Shown here: positions 30,026 to 39,760 of the stretch, one piece after another
Layout of the letters: every line of letters starts with the position of its first letter
Position numbering within the stretch: position 1 is the stretch's first letter
NCBI RefSeq assembly: GCF_001447155.2
Contig: NZ_CP014754.1
Span: forward strand, 4,216,001 to 4,280,000
From: Marinobacter sp. LQ44
Lineage (GTDB): Bacteria; Pseudomonadota; Gammaproteobacteria; Pseudomonadales; Oleiphilaceae
Direction: 5' to 3'
DNA length: 64,000 bases
Made by a program: the position numbers and the translations under genes
The notes under the pieces: generated by a model
Databases searched by the model: none
The model's input: the letters and a program-made list of their open reading frames with translations, nothing else
Told to the model about the DNA's origin: nothing

Positions 30026-32950
30026 ATGGCTGCAGCGACCGATAACGCAATTCACCCGGCCTTCGAGAAACTTCGCAGTCACCGGATCAACACGCTGAAC
30101 CTTGAGGTTGAGGAATATCGCCATAAGAAAACCGGCGCCCGCCACCTTCATCTGGCGGCGGACAACGACGAGAACGTCTTCTTCGTGGCGCTGCGCACCT
30201 TCCCGATGGATTCCACCGGGGTGGCTCATATTCTTGAGCACACGGCGCTGTGTGGTAGCGAACGTTATCCGGTCCGAGATCCTTTTTTCATGATGATCCG
30301 GCGTTCGCTGAACACCTTTATGAACGCCTTCACCAGCAGCGACTGGACCGCCTATCCGTTTGCCAGCATGAACCGCAAGGACTTTGACAACCTGCTGTCG
30401 GTGTACCTGGATTCGGTGTTTTTCTCCAAGCTGGACCCGCTGGATTTTGCCCAGGAAGGCCACCGCCTGGAATTCGACAAACCGGATGACCCTGGCAGCG
30501 ACCTGGTATACCGAGGCGTGGTCTACAACGAGATGAAAGGGGCCATGAGTGCGCCTACCTCCCAGTTGTGGCAGAACCTGACCAGCCACCTGTTCCCGAC
30601 CACCACCTACCACTACAACAGTGGCGGTGAGCCGGATCATATTGTTGATCTGACCTACGATGACCTGGTGAAGTTTTACAAACACCATTACCACCCGAGC
30701 AACGCCATTTTTGCCACCTACGGCAACATTCCAGCCCGGGAGCACCATGAGAAGTTCGAGGAACTGGCGCTCAAGCGGTTTGATCGCCTGGATATCGAAC
30801 TGCCGGTCCGTGACGAGAAGCGTATGTTTGCACCCCTGCGGGTGGAGCAGGGCTACGCGGTTAATGACGGTGAAGGCACAGAGAACAAAACCCATATTGT
30901 GATGGGCTGGTTGCTGGGCCACAGCTTTGACCTGCAGGAGAACCTGGAAGGCCAGTTATTGTCTGCCGTATTGCTGGAAAACAGTGCCTCGCCACTGATG
31001 CGGGCCCTGGAAACCACGGATATTGGCCACGCGCCATCGCCCATGTGCGGCCTTGAAGATTCCAATCGGGAAATGACCTTTGTGTGCGGCATTGAAGGCA
31101 GCGAGCCAGATAGCCGGGCAGAGCTGGAAGCGCTGGTTGAATCCACTCTGCAGAAAGTGGTGGCTGAGGGAGTCAGTCAGGAGCGGCTTGAGGCCATCCT
31201 GCATCAGCTTGAACTGCATCAGCGCGAGATTGCCGGTGACAGTTTTCCCTACGGCTTGCAGTTGATCATGAGCGCTATTGCGCCCATGGTGCACGGTGGT
31301 GATCCTGTGGAGCTGCTGGATCTGGAGCCGGTGCTGGCCAGCCTGCGTGAGAAAATCAAAGATCCGGAATATGTGCCCGGCCTGATTCGCCGCAAGCTGC
31401 TGGACAACCCACACCGTGTGACCCTCACCTTGCGCCCGGATGAGAAGCTGGAGAGCCATCACCAGCAGGCCATTCGTGAGGCCCTGGCTCGCCGTAAAGC
31501 GAGCCTGACCGAGGAAGAAGTGACGGCGATAGTGGAGCGTGCCCAGGCTCTGGAACAACGTCAGTTGCGTAAAGATGACGATTCCATTCTGCCAAAGGTC
31601 GGCCTTGACGATGTGCCTTTGCAGATGCCCGAGCCAGAGGGCAGCTACGATGCCGAAATTGGTGCAACGGTCTATTCCCGGGGCACCAATGGCCTGGTGT
31701 ACCAGCAGGTTGTATTGCCGGTGCCGGCGTTGTCAGAGCAGGAATTGTTACTGTTGCCTTACTACACCACCCTGGTTTCCGAAGTGGGTTGTGGTGAACT
31801 GGATTACCTGCAGATGCAAGACAGGATTTCCGCGGAATCCGGCGGTATTGGTGCCTCATTCAGCGCAAAGGGGCGTATTGATGATGTGCAGGACGTGTCT
31901 GGCTACCTGATTTTCAGCGGCAAGGCCCTGGCCCGCAACGGCAAGGCCCTTACCCAGTTACTGAAGGATGTATACACCGGCGTCCGGTTTGATGAGAAAG
32001 AGCGTATCCGAGAGATTATTGCGCAGGTGCGGGCGCGCCGTGAGCAAGCCGTGACTGGCAGTGGCCACGCCCTGGCCATGGGCGCTGCGGCTCAAGGGTT
32101 GAGTGCCGGCTCCTGGCTGACCTTCCGTTTGGGTGGCCTGGCGGGCATCCGTGGCACCAAAGAGCTGGATAAATCCCTGAAGGATGACAAAGCCCTGGCT
32201 GAATTCTGTGACAGCCTGGCGGCGCTGCACGACAAAATCCGCAACCAGCAACGGCAGTTCCTGCTGATTGGCGAAGATGGCCAGTTGGCGCCCATGCTGG
32301 ATGATCTCAAATCCTGCTGGCAGGGTGATTCCGGCCGGGCGGGCGATGCCTGGGCCATGGCACCGGTCAATTACAGCACCCGTGAGGCCTGGTTGACGTC
32401 AACCCAGGTGAATTTCTGTGCCAAGGCTTACAGCACCGTTGCGGTGGATCATCCGGATGCTGCCGCGCTGACGGTTCTGGGCGGTTTCCTGCGCAATGGC
32501 TTCCTGCATCGTGCTATCCGGGAAAAGGGCGGTGCCTATGGTGGCGGTGCCGGCCAGGACAGTGTCAATGGCGTATTCCGTTTCTTCTCGTACCGGGACC
32601 CGAGGCTGGCGGAAACCCTCGACGACTTCGATGGTGCCCTGGACTGGCTGCGCACGGAAAACCACGATGCCCAGTCCCTGGAAGAGGCCATCCTTGGTGT
32701 TATCGGCCAGTTGGACCGGCCGCGGTCACCCGCCGGTGCCGCTCGCCACGCGTTCCATAACAAGCTGTTTGGCCGCACGCCGGAGCAGCGGGCCAGGTTC
32801 CGGGAGCGAGTGCTCGCGGTGACGCTGGACGAGCTGCAACGGGTGGCCGATACCTGGCTGGTGCCGGAAAAGGCCAGTGTGGCAGTGGTCACCAACCCGG
32901 ATAACCGCGCTGTGGCTGAAGGCCTCGGTATGGCTATTCAGGAACTCTGA
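30026..32950 (+). CDS. M16C metallopeptidase, presequence protease-like
   Basis: 974 residues. The inverted zinc motif HxxEH is HILEH (68-72), and the distal Glu lies in the GVVYNEMKGAMS block (about 167-178). The four-homologous-domain size and the lack of a signal peptide fit PreP-type enzymes of subfamily M16C that degrade peptides within a closed chamber. GGAYGGGAGQDSVNGVFRFFSYRDPR in the C-terminal half is the R/Y pair that holds the substrate C-terminus. It probably digests oligopeptides in the cytoplasm. It is a single gene, convergent with ppsR. Confidence 0.92.
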   Translation: MAAATDNAIHPAFEKLRSHRINTLNLEVEEYRHKKTGARHLHLAADNDENVFFVALRTFPMDSTGVAHILEHTALCGSERYPVRDPFFMMIRRSLNTFMNAFTSSDWTAYPFASMNRKDFDNLLSVYLDSVFFSKLDPLDFAQEGHRLEFDKPDDPGSDLVYRGVVYNEMKGAMSAPTSQLWQNLTSHLFPTTTYHYNSGGEPDHIVDLTYDDLVKFYKHHYHPSNAIFATYGNIPAREHHEKFEELALKRFDRLDIELPVRDEKRMFAPLRVEQGYAVNDGEGTENKTHIVMGWLLGHSFDLQENLEGQLLSAVLLENSASPLMRALETTDIGHAPSPMCGLEDSNREMTFVCGIEGSEPDSRAELEALVESTLQKVVAEGVSQERLEAILHQLELHQREIAGDSFPYGLQLIMSAIAPMVHGGDPVELLDLEPVLASLREKIKDPEYVPGLIRRKLLDNPHRVTLTLRPDEKLESHHQQAIREALARRKASLTEEEVTAIVERAQALEQRQLRKDDDSILPKVGLDDVPLQMPEPEGSYDAEIGATVYSRGTNGLVYQQVVLPVPALSEQELLLLPYYTTLVSEVGCGELDYLQMQDRISAESGGIGASFSAKGRIDDVQDVSGYLIFSGKALARNGKALTQLLKDVYTGVRFDEKERIREIIAQVRARREQAVTGSGHALAMGAAAQGLSAGSWLTFRLGGLAGIRGTKELDKSLKDDKALAEFCDSLAALHDKIRNQQRQFLLIGEDGQLAPMLDDLKSCWQGDSGRAGDAWAMAPVNYSTREAWLTSTQVNFCAKAYSTVAVDHPDAAALTVLGGFLRNGFLHRAIREKGGAYGGGAGQDSVNGVFRFFSYRDPRLAETLDDFDGALDWLRTENHDAQSLEEAILGVIGQLDRPRSPAGAARHAFHNKLFGRTPEQRARFRERVLAVTLDELQRVADTWLVPEKASVAVVTNPDNRAVAEGLGMAIQEL

Positions 32951-32962
32951 GGCAAGTGCTGA

Positions 32963-32983
32963 GCCACCGGTGTTACCGGTGGC
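32963..32983. terminator. Hairpin between convergent M16 and ppsR genes
   Basis: A perfect 9-bp inverted repeat GCCACCGGT/ACCGGTGGC with a 3-nt loop. It overlaps the last codons of ppsR. No T run follows on either side beyond GCTT. Confidence 0.5.
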
Positions 32984-33788
32984 GCTTCAGCCCCGTTGTG
33001 ACCATGATACGGGTGGATATTTCCTCAACCGAATAGGCCGTCGTGTTCAGGTAGGGAATGCGTTCCCGCTTGTACATCAGTTCAATTTCCTCGATTTCGT
33101 GCATGCACTGCTGAATCGAGGAGTAGCGGGAGTTCGGTCGCCGTTCATTCCGGATGGTTGCCAGTCGTTCCGGTTCAATCGTCAGCCCGAAGATCTTCTC
33201 TTTGTGGGGGCGCAGAGCCGCAGGCAGTTTCTGATCCTCCAGATCTTCTTCAGTAATGGGGTAATTTGCCGCCTTGATGCCGTATTGAAGCGCAAGGTAG
33301 AGGCACGTCGGTGTCTTGCCACTTCGGGAGGCGCCCACCAGAATCAGGTCCGCTTCGCTGTAGTGTCGCGTGCGAGCGCCATCGTCGTTATCCAGTGCAA
33401 AATTCACCGCGTTGATCCGGCGCTCGTAACTGCCTTCGTTATTGATGGCGTGGGACTTACCCACGGTGTAAGACGACGATGAGTTAAGTTCCTGCTCCAG
33501 TGGGCTCAGGAAGGTGCCAAAAATGTCGATCATGAAGCCGTCGGCGGTACTGATGATCTCCCGGATACTGCTGTTAACGATGGTATCGAGAACCAGGGGC
33601 GCGGCACCGTCTACCTCCGCAGCCTTGTTGATGCGTTTGACCAGGTCATGAGCCTTTTCTTCATCATCAATATAGGGCACGGTTATACGTTCAAAATCGA
33701 TCTTCTCGAACTGGGCAAGCAAGGCATGGCCGAGTGCTTCCGCCGTCAGGCCTGTGCCGTCCGAAATAAAAAAAGCGGTTCTTTTCAT
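32973..33788 (-). CDS. ppsR: PEP synthase regulatory kinase/phosphorylase
   Basis: 271 residues (DUF299 family). It switches PEP synthase off by ADP-dependent phosphorylation of its active-site threonine and on by phosphate-dependent removal. The N-terminus [22 protein letters not shown] and the P-loop [17 protein letters not shown] (about 152-168) are diagnostic, and [31 protein letters not shown] is the C-terminal signature. It is divergent from its target gene ppsA, with 132 nt between the starts, which makes the assignment firm. Confidence 0.96.
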   Translation of the reverse strand: MKRTAFFISDGTGLTAEALGHALLAQFEKIDFERITVPYIDDEEKAHDLVKRINKAAEVDGAAPLVLDTIVNSSIREIISTADGFMIDIFGTFLSPLEQELNSSSSYTVGKSHAINNEGSYERRINAVNFALDNDDGARTRHYSEADLILVGASRSGKTPTCLYLALQYGIKAANYPITEEDLEDQKLPAALRPHKEKIFGLTIEPERLATIRNERRPNSRYSSIQQCMHEIEEIELMYKRERIPYLNTTAYSVEEISTRIMVTTGLKRHR

Positions 33789-33920
33789 GGCTGTATCCGG
33801 TTTGGTTTTGGCTGATTGCCGGGAGTTGTTCCGAAGCTCCCTAGGTAATTTCCGCAGGTTACAGTATCATACACGCCAGATTCGAGACTCCGCGCTACAC
33901 AGACTCAAGGGAGACGTGCT

Positions 33921-36293
33921 TTGGAAGATTACATCATCTGGTTTGACCACCTGGGAATGTCCGATGTTGACCGGGTTGGAGGCAAAAACGCTTCCCTCGG
34001 TGAAATGATCAGTAATCTCGCCAATGCAGGCGTTACCGTTCCCGGTGGTTTTGCCACCACTGCCTATGCCTACCGCGAGTTTCTGGCCACCGATGGCCTG
34101 AAAGACAAAATCGACCAGGCGCTCGATGCCCTTGATGTAAACGACGTTAACGAGCTTGCTCGTGTTGGCGCCCAGATTCGCCAATGGGTTGTTGATACTC
34201 CGTTCCCCGATAGCTTGGATAATGCCCTGAAAGAGGCGTTTGCGAAACTCCAGAATGGTAACGAAGACATGGCTGTGGCGGTTCGCTCGTCTGCCACTGC
34301 AGAAGACTTGCCGGATGCCTCCTTTGCCGGTCAGCAGGAAACCTTCCTCAATGTGTCTGGCCTTCAGCAGGTTCGCACCTCGGTCAAAGAGGTGTTTGCT
34401 TCCCTGTTCAATGACCGGGCGATTTCCTACCGTGTTCATCACGGCTTTGATCACAAGCTGGTGGCGCTGTCGGCGGGTATCCAGAAGATGGTTCGCAGTG
34501 AAACCGCCTCCAGCGGTGTGATGTTTACCCTGGATACCGAATCCGGGTTCCGCGATGTAGTGTTCATTACCTCGTCTTACGGTCTGGGTGAAACGGTCGT
34601 TCAGGGCGCGGTTAACCCGGATGAGTTTTACGTGCACAAGCCTACGCTTGAGGCTGGCCGCCCGGCGGTGCTGCGCCGGAACCTGGGCAGCAAGGCCATC
34701 AAGATGGTTTACCATTCTGAGCCGGGCGAAGGCCAGTTCGTGGAAACCGTCAAAGTGGAGCAGGAAGACCGTAACCGCTTCTCCATTACCGATGCGGAAG
34801 TGGAAGAGCTGGCCAAGCAGGCCATGATCATTGAAAAGCACTACCAGCGTCCGATGGACATCGAGTGGGCCAAAGACGGTGACGACGGCAAGATCTACAT
34901 TGTTCAGGCCCGCCCTGAAACCGTGAAAAGCCGCGCCTCTGCCAACGTGATGGAACGCTACCTGCTGAAAGAGACCGGTAAGGTGCTGGTGGAAGGCCGC
35001 AGCATCGGCCACAAGATCGGCAGTGGTCCGGTCAAGATTATCACCAGCATTAACGAGATGGACCGCGTTCAACCCGGCGATGTGCTGGTCACCGATATGA
35101 CCGACCCGGATTGGGAACCGGTCATGAAGCGCGCTTCCGCCATCGTCACCGACCGAGGTGGCCGTACCTGTCACGCTGCGATCATCGCCCGTGAGCTGGG
35201 TATTCCTGCGGTTGTGGGTTGCGGCGATGCGACCGAATTGCTGAAAGATGGCCAGGACGTCACCGTATCCTGTGCCGAAGGCGACACTGGCATGATCTAT
35301 GAAGGTGCCCTGGACTTCGAGCTACGGGAAAACACCGTGGATTCCATGCCCAACATTCCGTTCAAGATCATGATGAATGTGGGCAACCCGGACCGGGCCT
35401 TTGACTTCCAGGCGCTGCCCAACGAAGGTGTTGGCCTGGCTCGCCTTGAGTTCATTATCAACCGCATGATCGGTGTTCATCCAAAGGCGTTGCTGAACTA
35501 CGACGGCCTGCCCCGTGATATCAAGCAAACGGTCGACAAACGTATTGCCGGCTACGCATCCCCGGTGGATTTCTACGTCGACAAGCTGGTTGAAGGTATT
35601 TCGACTCTGGCCGCAGCATTTGCGCCGAAGAAAGTGATTGTGCGGTTGTCTGACTTCAAATCCAACGAGTACGCCAACCTGATTGGTGGCACCCTGTATG
35701 AGCCGGACGAAGAAAACCCGATGCTGGGCTTCCGCGGCGCATCCCGTTATATCTCCGAAACCTTCCGCGACTGTTTCGAACTGGAGTGTCGGGCGCTCAA
35801 GAAAGTCCGTAACGACATGGGCCTGACCAACGTTGAGGTGATGGTACCGTTCGTACGCACCGTGGGCGAGGCCGAACAGGTGGTTAACCTGCTTGCGGAG
35901 AACGGGCTCAAGCGGGGTGACAACGGTTTGCGGGTGATTATGATGTGTGAGCTGCCAGCCAACGCGATCCTGGCTGAACAGTTCCTGGAGCACTTTGACG
36001 GTTTCTCAATTGGCTCCAACGATCTGACGCAGCTGACTCTGGGCCTCGATCGGGATTCCGGCATCATTGCGCATCTGTTTGACGAGCGGAACGATGCCGT
36101 CAAAGCCCTTTTGTCCAACGCTATCCAGGCCTGCAAAAAGGCTGGAAAGTACATCGGCATCTGCGGTCAGGGACCGTCTGATCATCCGGACCTGGCCAAG
36201 TGGCTGATGGACGAGGGTATTGATACGGTATCCCTGAACCCGGATTCCGTGCTGGATACCTGGTTCTTCCTGGCAGACGAGAAGATTGACTGA
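33921..36293 (+). CDS. ppsA: Phosphoenolpyruvate synthase
   Basis: 790 residues. Makes PEP, AMP and phosphate from pyruvate and ATP, for gluconeogenesis. It starts at TTG 33921 with AAGGGAG (33907-33913) seven bases upstream. The order is an N-terminal ATP-grasp domain ([10 protein letters not shown], then [26 protein letters not shown]), the swivelling phosphohistidine domain with His418 in GGRTCHAAI, and the C-terminal PEP/pyruvate barrel with [14 protein letters not shown] carrying the catalytic Cys. The residue before the active His, in GGRTCHA, includes the Thr416 that PpsR should phosphorylate. It is followed 32 nt later by rraA. Confidence 0.97.
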   Translation: MEDYIIWFDHLGMSDVDRVGGKNASLGEMISNLANAGVTVPGGFATTAYAYREFLATDGLKDKIDQALDALDVNDVNELARVGAQIRQWVVDTPFPDSLDNALKEAFAKLQNGNEDMAVAVRSSATAEDLPDASFAGQQETFLNVSGLQQVRTSVKEVFASLFNDRAISYRVHHGFDHKLVALSAGIQKMVRSETASSGVMFTLDTESGFRDVVFITSSYGLGETVVQGAVNPDEFYVHKPTLEAGRPAVLRRNLGSKAIKMVYHSEPGEGQFVETVKVEQEDRNRFSITDAEVEELAKQAMIIEKHYQRPMDIEWAKDGDDGKIYIVQARPETVKSRASANVMERYLLKETGKVLVEGRSIGHKIGSGPVKIITSINEMDRVQPGDVLVTDMTDPDWEPVMKRASAIVTDRGGRTCHAAIIARELGIPAVVGCGDATELLKDGQDVTVSCAEGDTGMIYEGALDFELRENTVDSMPNIPFKIMMNVGNPDRAFDFQALPNEGVGLARLEFIINRMIGVHPKALLNYDGLPRDIKQTVDKRIAGYASPVDFYVDKLVEGISTLAAAFAPKKVIVRLSDFKSNEYANLIGGTLYEPDEENPMLGFRGASRYISETFRDCFELECRALKKVRNDMGLTNVEVMVPFVRTVGEAEQVVNLLAENGLKRGDNGLRVIMMCELPANAILAEQFLEHFDGFSIGSNDLTQLTLGLDRDSGIIAHLFDERNDAVKALLSNAIQACKKAGKYIGICGQGPSDHPDLAKWLMDEGIDTVSLNPDSVLDTWFFLADEKID

Positions 36294-36325
36294 GCGCGAA
36301 CATTTCGGAAAAGGAGAGAAGCAAG

Positions 36326-36805
36326 GTGAGCAAGATCATTACGCCGGATCTGTGCGACGAGTTTCCGGAAGTGCAGGTGGTTGAGCCTGGCTTCAATAAT
36401 TACGGTGGTGTGCGCCAGTTTGGCGGCGAAATCGTTACCGTGAAGTGCTTTGAAGACAACTCCGTGGTCAAGGAGCAGGTAGGCCTGCCGGGCAACGGTC
36501 GAGTAATGGTGGTAGATGGTGGTGCGTCCAAGCGCAATGCGTTGCTGGGCGACATGCTGGCTGAGAAAGCCGCTGAGAATGGTTGGGCCGGGCTGATTAT
36601 TTATGGCTGCATCCGGGACGTGGACGAGATTGGCCAGACCCATCTGGGGGTTCAGGCGCTGGGCACGGTTCCCCGGAAGACTGAAAAGCGTGGTATCGGT
36701 GACCTGAACATTCCGGTTACCTTCCACGGCGTGACCTTCCACCCGGGCCACTACGTGTACGCCGATAACAATGGCATCATCGTATCCGAGAAGCCCCTGG
36801 TTTGA
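36326..36805 (+). CDS. rraA: Regulator of ribonuclease E activity A
   Basis: 159 residues from GTG 36326, with GGAGAG upstream. RraA trimers bind the C-terminal half of RNase E and inhibit degradosome action. The sequence follows the family throughout: [73 protein letters not shown], and [15 protein letters not shown]. RNase E itself is encoded about 3.5 kb away in this window. It probably reads through from ppsA and is closed by a terminator at 36836. Confidence 0.96.
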   Translation: MSKIITPDLCDEFPEVQVVEPGFNNYGGVRQFGGEIVTVKCFEDNSVVKEQVGLPGNGRVMVVDGGASKRNALLGDMLAEKAAENGWAGLIIYGCIRDVDEIGQTHLGVQALGTVPRKTEKRGIGDLNIPVTFHGVTFHPGHYVYADNNGIIVSEKPLV

Positions 36806-36835
36806 CCCGGGGTTACCCTGGAGAAATTAAAAAAA

Positions 36836-36861
36836 CGGCGGCCGTCTGGCCGCCGCTTTCT
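36836..36861 (+). terminator. Intrinsic terminator of ppsA-rraA
   Basis: An 8-bp perfect stem CGGCGGCC/GGCCGCCG with loop GTCT, preceded by an A run and followed by CTTTCT. It lies 30 nt after the rraA stop and abuts the end of the convergent PilZ gene. Confidence 0.8.
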
Positions 36862-37150
36862 ATTGGGTGACTTCTGTGATGTTGACGCCGATCAGATAAC
36901 CGTCGCCCTCCGGTTCGCAACGGATGACCTCACACACGGTCTCCAGGGGCGGAAGCTGGTTATCTGCGCCTTCCAGGCGGGTTCTGAGTTCACTGCCTAC
37001 GGGGATCGCATCGTCCACGAACAGCTGCATGCCAGCGGCGCTCAGGTCCCGGCAGATACCGGTGAATGTATCGCCCCTGGCATTGGTGATTTCAATGCGG
37101 CTGTTTACCTGCATCCGGTGAAAGTCCCGCTTTTCTGAGTAATCTTTCAT
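36860..37150 (-). CDS. PilZ-domain c-di-GMP receptor
   Basis: 96 residues, essentially one PilZ domain. The c-di-GMP-binding motifs are present: RxxxR as RDFHR (8-12) and DxSxxG as DLSAAG (35-40). It should be a small cytoplasmic effector that changes conformation on binding c-di-GMP and acts on motility, adhesion or polysaccharide export. It lies 5 nt downstream of the SH3 protein gene and is likely co-transcribed. The window also holds a cyclase (657), so both production and sensing of this messenger are represented. Confidence 0.9.
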   Translation of the reverse strand: MKDYSEKRDFHRMQVNSRIEITNARGDTFTGICRDLSAAGMQLFVDDAIPVGSELRTRLEGADNQLPPLETVCEVIRCEPEGDGYLIGVNITEVTQ

Positions 37151-37155
37151 GGCGT

Positions 37156-37824
37156 TTAGGCCCAGTTGTCGGTTTTTCTTGTTGGTTTGAGCATCGGAAT
37201 GAGCAGCGCCAGCAGAACACCGCCAAGCACCAGGCCGGCGCCCAGCAGCATGAAATCGGAATCCTTGCTGGCCTCAAGCCGCTCATTCTCTGCCGTCAGT
37301 ACTTCCAGATCATTACGCAGTTTCTGATTTTCCTCGCGCAGCTCCCGATTGCGGCGTTCAAGATTGATGGAATCCGCCGCGATATTCTTGATGCGGGTGA
37401 GTTCTTCCTGAAGTTCACCTGCCCGGTTGGAAAGGCTGTTTTCCGCATTCTGCAGGTTGTCACGCTCTTCGGTAACGGCCGACAACTGCTCGCGGACACT
37501 CGTAAGCTCTGATCGCGTCTGTTCCAGTTGCTGGGTGGCGCGCCTTAACCGGTCAGCAGCGATGGGCTGGTTGCTCAGATACTGGCTTGAAACCCAGCCT
37601 TCGGTTCCTTTTGGGGTTCTTACCTTGGTATAACCATCGCCTACCTCGAGTACTTCCAGCGGTGTGCCGCTGGGAACCGCGTTTTCGATAATTCGGAACT
37701 GGGTGCCAGCTCCGGAACGAACAGGCAGATACAGTTTATCGTCAACCCATACGGTGCGGGCTTGGGCGACAGAAACCGACGCGAGGATCAGTATAAGGCT
37801 GAGAAGAAGACGGAGCGATGTCAC
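37156..37824 (-). CDS. TIGR04211-type SH3 domain membrane protein
   Basis: 222 residues. A signal peptide (LLLSLILILASVSVAQA) precedes a bacterial SH3 domain (about 24-85: WVDDKLYLPVRSGAG to GTEGWVSSQYLS), a long coiled coil (about 92-190: RRATQQLEQTRSELTSVREQ onward), and a C-terminal membrane helix (FMLLGAGLVLGGVLLALLIPML) with a short cytoplasmic tail. This matches the YgiM/TIGR04211 family of inner-membrane-anchored periplasmic proteins of unclear role. It is the promoter-proximal gene of a two-gene unit with PilZ. Confidence 0.9.
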   Translation of the reverse strand: MTSLRLLLSLILILASVSVAQARTVWVDDKLYLPVRSGAGTQFRIIENAVPSGTPLEVLEVGDGYTKVRTPKGTEGWVSSQYLSNQPIAADRLRRATQQLEQTRSELTSVREQLSAVTEERDNLQNAENSLSNRAGELQEELTRIKNIAADSINLERRNRELREENQKLRNDLEVLTAENERLEASKDSDFMLLGAGLVLGGVLLALLIPMLKPTRKTDNWA

Positions 37825-37958
37825 GGATTACGTTCCCTGGTATGGTCTGTTGACGGTCTTTAAAACACGCAATTTTGTCACACAGTGACGGGTATTCAAG
37901 CAATCGCGGGTTACAATCCGCTCATGCAGTGCTGTTGCCAGGCTGGGCTGTCGGCAGC

Positions 37959-38258
37959 TCAGGGCAGCACAACCTTATAGGGCTTGACGGTAACGGATTG
38001 ATACACCCCCGCTTCAATGTAGGGGTCGGCATCCGCCCACGCCTGAGCCTGTTCCAACGACTCGAACTCGGCAATGACCAGGCTGCCGCTGAACCCGGCT
38101 TCGCCCGGGTCCGGGGAGTCGATGGCCGGGTGGGGGCCGGCTACCAGCAAACGCCCCTCTGCTTTCAATGCTTCCAGCCTGGCAACATGAGCCGGGCGGG
38201 CGGTCATCCGCAGGGCCAGGCTGTTGGGGACATCTTCGCTGATAATGGCGTAATACAT
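37959..38258 (-). CDS. yciI: YciI-family protein
   Basis: 99 residues from ATG 38258, preceded by GGAG. The family (YCII) is a small ferredoxin-like dimer with a conserved His-Asp dyad. Here [44 protein letters not shown] shows the conserved RPAHVARL histidine and the GRLLVAGP strand, and the [12 protein letters not shown] block carries the Asp. Some relatives are dechlorinases, but the housekeeping YciI has no established reaction. It lies divergent to the RNase AM gene (rnm), with 87 nt between. Confidence 0.9.
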   Translation of the reverse strand: MYYAIISEDVPNSLALRMTARPAHVARLEALKAEGRLLVAGPHPAIDSPDPGEAGFSGSLVIAEFESLEQAQAWADADPYIEAGVYQSVTVKPYKVVLP

Positions 38259-38345
38259 GGGTGCTCCGGTGCAAATCTCGGTTTGGTTAGGGCCGGATAG
38301 CCAACACTGGTACACTGGCGGCTACCGCCCAGTTCAGGACTGTTT

Positions 38346-39212
38346 GTGACTATACCTCAAGACCCGAAACCGTGCATTGATCTGCATTGCCATAGCACCG
38401 CATCCGATGGCGCGTTAACGCCGGAGGATTTGGTTGCTCGGGCGGCAGAGCAGGGCGTCAGCCATCTTGCACTGACCGACCACGATACCATTGCTGGTCT
38501 CGCTAAGGCCCGCGCCCGAGGGCAGGACCTGGGGTTGTCACTGATCAGCGGCGTCGAGTTGTCTTGTGTCTGGCGCAGCCACACCATTCATGTGGTTGGC
38601 CTGGACTTCGACGAAGCGGACCCCGCCTTTCTGGAGGCTTTGGCGCAGCAGAACGAGAACCGTTGGCAACGAGCGCGGTTGATTGCCGATAAGCTGGCTC
38701 GCCTGAAGGTTGACGGGTTGCTGGAGAAAGCGACAGCTCTGGCCGGAGGCGATGTACCCGGACGGCCGCATTTTGCCCAGGTTCTGGTGAACGCCGAGGT
38801 GGTGCCAAAGACCGCCCACGCGTTCAAACGCTATCTCGGTGCCGGTAAGCCCGGTGATGTGAAGGCCTGCTGGCCCGAGCTATCGGAAGTGGTGCAATGG
38901 ATCACTGGCGCTGGTGGCATCGCTGTACTCGCGCATCCCCGCAAATACCGGCTGACGGCAACCCGCCTGCGTGAATTGACGGCGGATTTTCGCCGGGCTG
39001 GTGGTCGGGCGATTGAGGTATCGGTATCCGGGCAGTCCAGTGGTGATCTGGGGTTTGTGGCAGAGTTGGCAAGGCGGGAGCAGTTGCTGGCGTCTCAGGG
39101 CAGCGACTTTCATTTTCCCGGCGCGCCCTGGTGCGAGCTGGGCCGGATAATGAAAATGCCAGAGGGGCTGGAGCCCGTCTGGCATCATTTCAGGCAGCCG
39201 GTGAGCGTTTAG
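38346..39212 (+). CDS. rnm: PHP-domain 5'-3' exoribonuclease RNase AM
   Basis: 288 residues from GTG 38346. PHP-domain trinuclear-metal enzyme (YciV/TrpH), which in E. coli matures the 5' ends of rRNAs and degrades pAp and short RNA. Metal ligands are seen in IDLHCHSTASDG, ALTDHDTI, GVELSC, AVLAHPRKYR and SDFHF. No extra domain is present. The location near yciI parallels E. coli, where yciV and yciI are also close. Confidence 0.9.
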   Translation: MTIPQDPKPCIDLHCHSTASDGALTPEDLVARAAEQGVSHLALTDHDTIAGLAKARARGQDLGLSLISGVELSCVWRSHTIHVVGLDFDEADPAFLEALAQQNENRWQRARLIADKLARLKVDGLLEKATALAGGDVPGRPHFAQVLVNAEVVPKTAHAFKRYLGAGKPGDVKACWPELSEVVQWITGAGGIAVLAHPRKYRLTATRLRELTADFRRAGGRAIEVSVSGQSSGDLGFVAELARREQLLASQGSDFHFPGAPWCELGRIMKMPEGLEPVWHHFRQPVSV

Positions 39213-39215
39213 GAC

Positions 39216-39758
39216 TCAGTCCGGTGCGTGGAACAGCAGGTACAGATCGGTCAGTGAATCCGGAATGGCCTCCGCCATGCGGGCAGACAACTTCTCATCG
39301 TTGCGCACGTTCTGGAAGTCTTCGTCCTCGAACAGCCCGGACAGGGTAAGCATCGGCACCATCAGGTCTGCGACGTCTTCCTCGCTGGCGGCATCCAGCC
39401 AGGCCTCTTCATTTTCCAGAAAGGTATCCACAAACCCGGCGCACCAGTTTTCCAGTGCGTTCATCGGGTCACCGTCTTCCGGTTCCGGCAGTTCCAGTGG
39501 CTGGCCCATGTCCAGGGCATGGGCCATATCAGAAGCCAAGACCTTCACGCAGTGAGCGAAGACCTCCGGTACCTTGCCGTCTGGCAGGGTGTCAGAGCCG
39601 GTGGCAAGGCGGAAGAGATCTTCCGCCCCCAGGCTGACCGGGCCGATAACGCTTGCACACACAACGCCGTGGAACCCGAAGAAATCCAGGGCTTCATCCC
39701 CCCAGGGCTCCGCGAACAGTATGTCTTCCAGCGCCTCGATGTCCGAATTGGTCAGCAT
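39216..39758 (-). CDS. YecA/UPF0149-family protein
   Basis: 180 residues, acidic and mostly helical. The family block FGFHGVVCASVIGPVSL and the later ALENWCAGFVDTFLENEEAWL are diagnostic of UPF0149/YgfB-type proteins. Longer members end in an SEC-C zinc motif, which is missing here. No reaction is known. It begins 2 nt before rne's stop codon region on the same strand, with rne upstream, so it is probably translated from the rne message. Confidence 0.85.
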   Translation of the reverse strand: MLTNSDIEALEDILFAEPWGDEALDFFGFHGVVCASVIGPVSLGAEDLFRLATGSDTLPDGKVPEVFAHCVKVLASDMAHALDMGQPLELPEPEDGDPMNALENWCAGFVDTFLENEEAWLDAASEEDVADLMVPMLTLSGLFEDEDFQNVRNDEKLSARMAEAIPDSLTDLYLLFHAPD

Positions 39759-39760
39759 AA

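Noticed and set aside
33867..35174. 435-codon minus-strand frame opposite ppsA
   Set aside because: Covers the ppsA start on the other strand; no domain and no ribosome site, while ppsA is certain.
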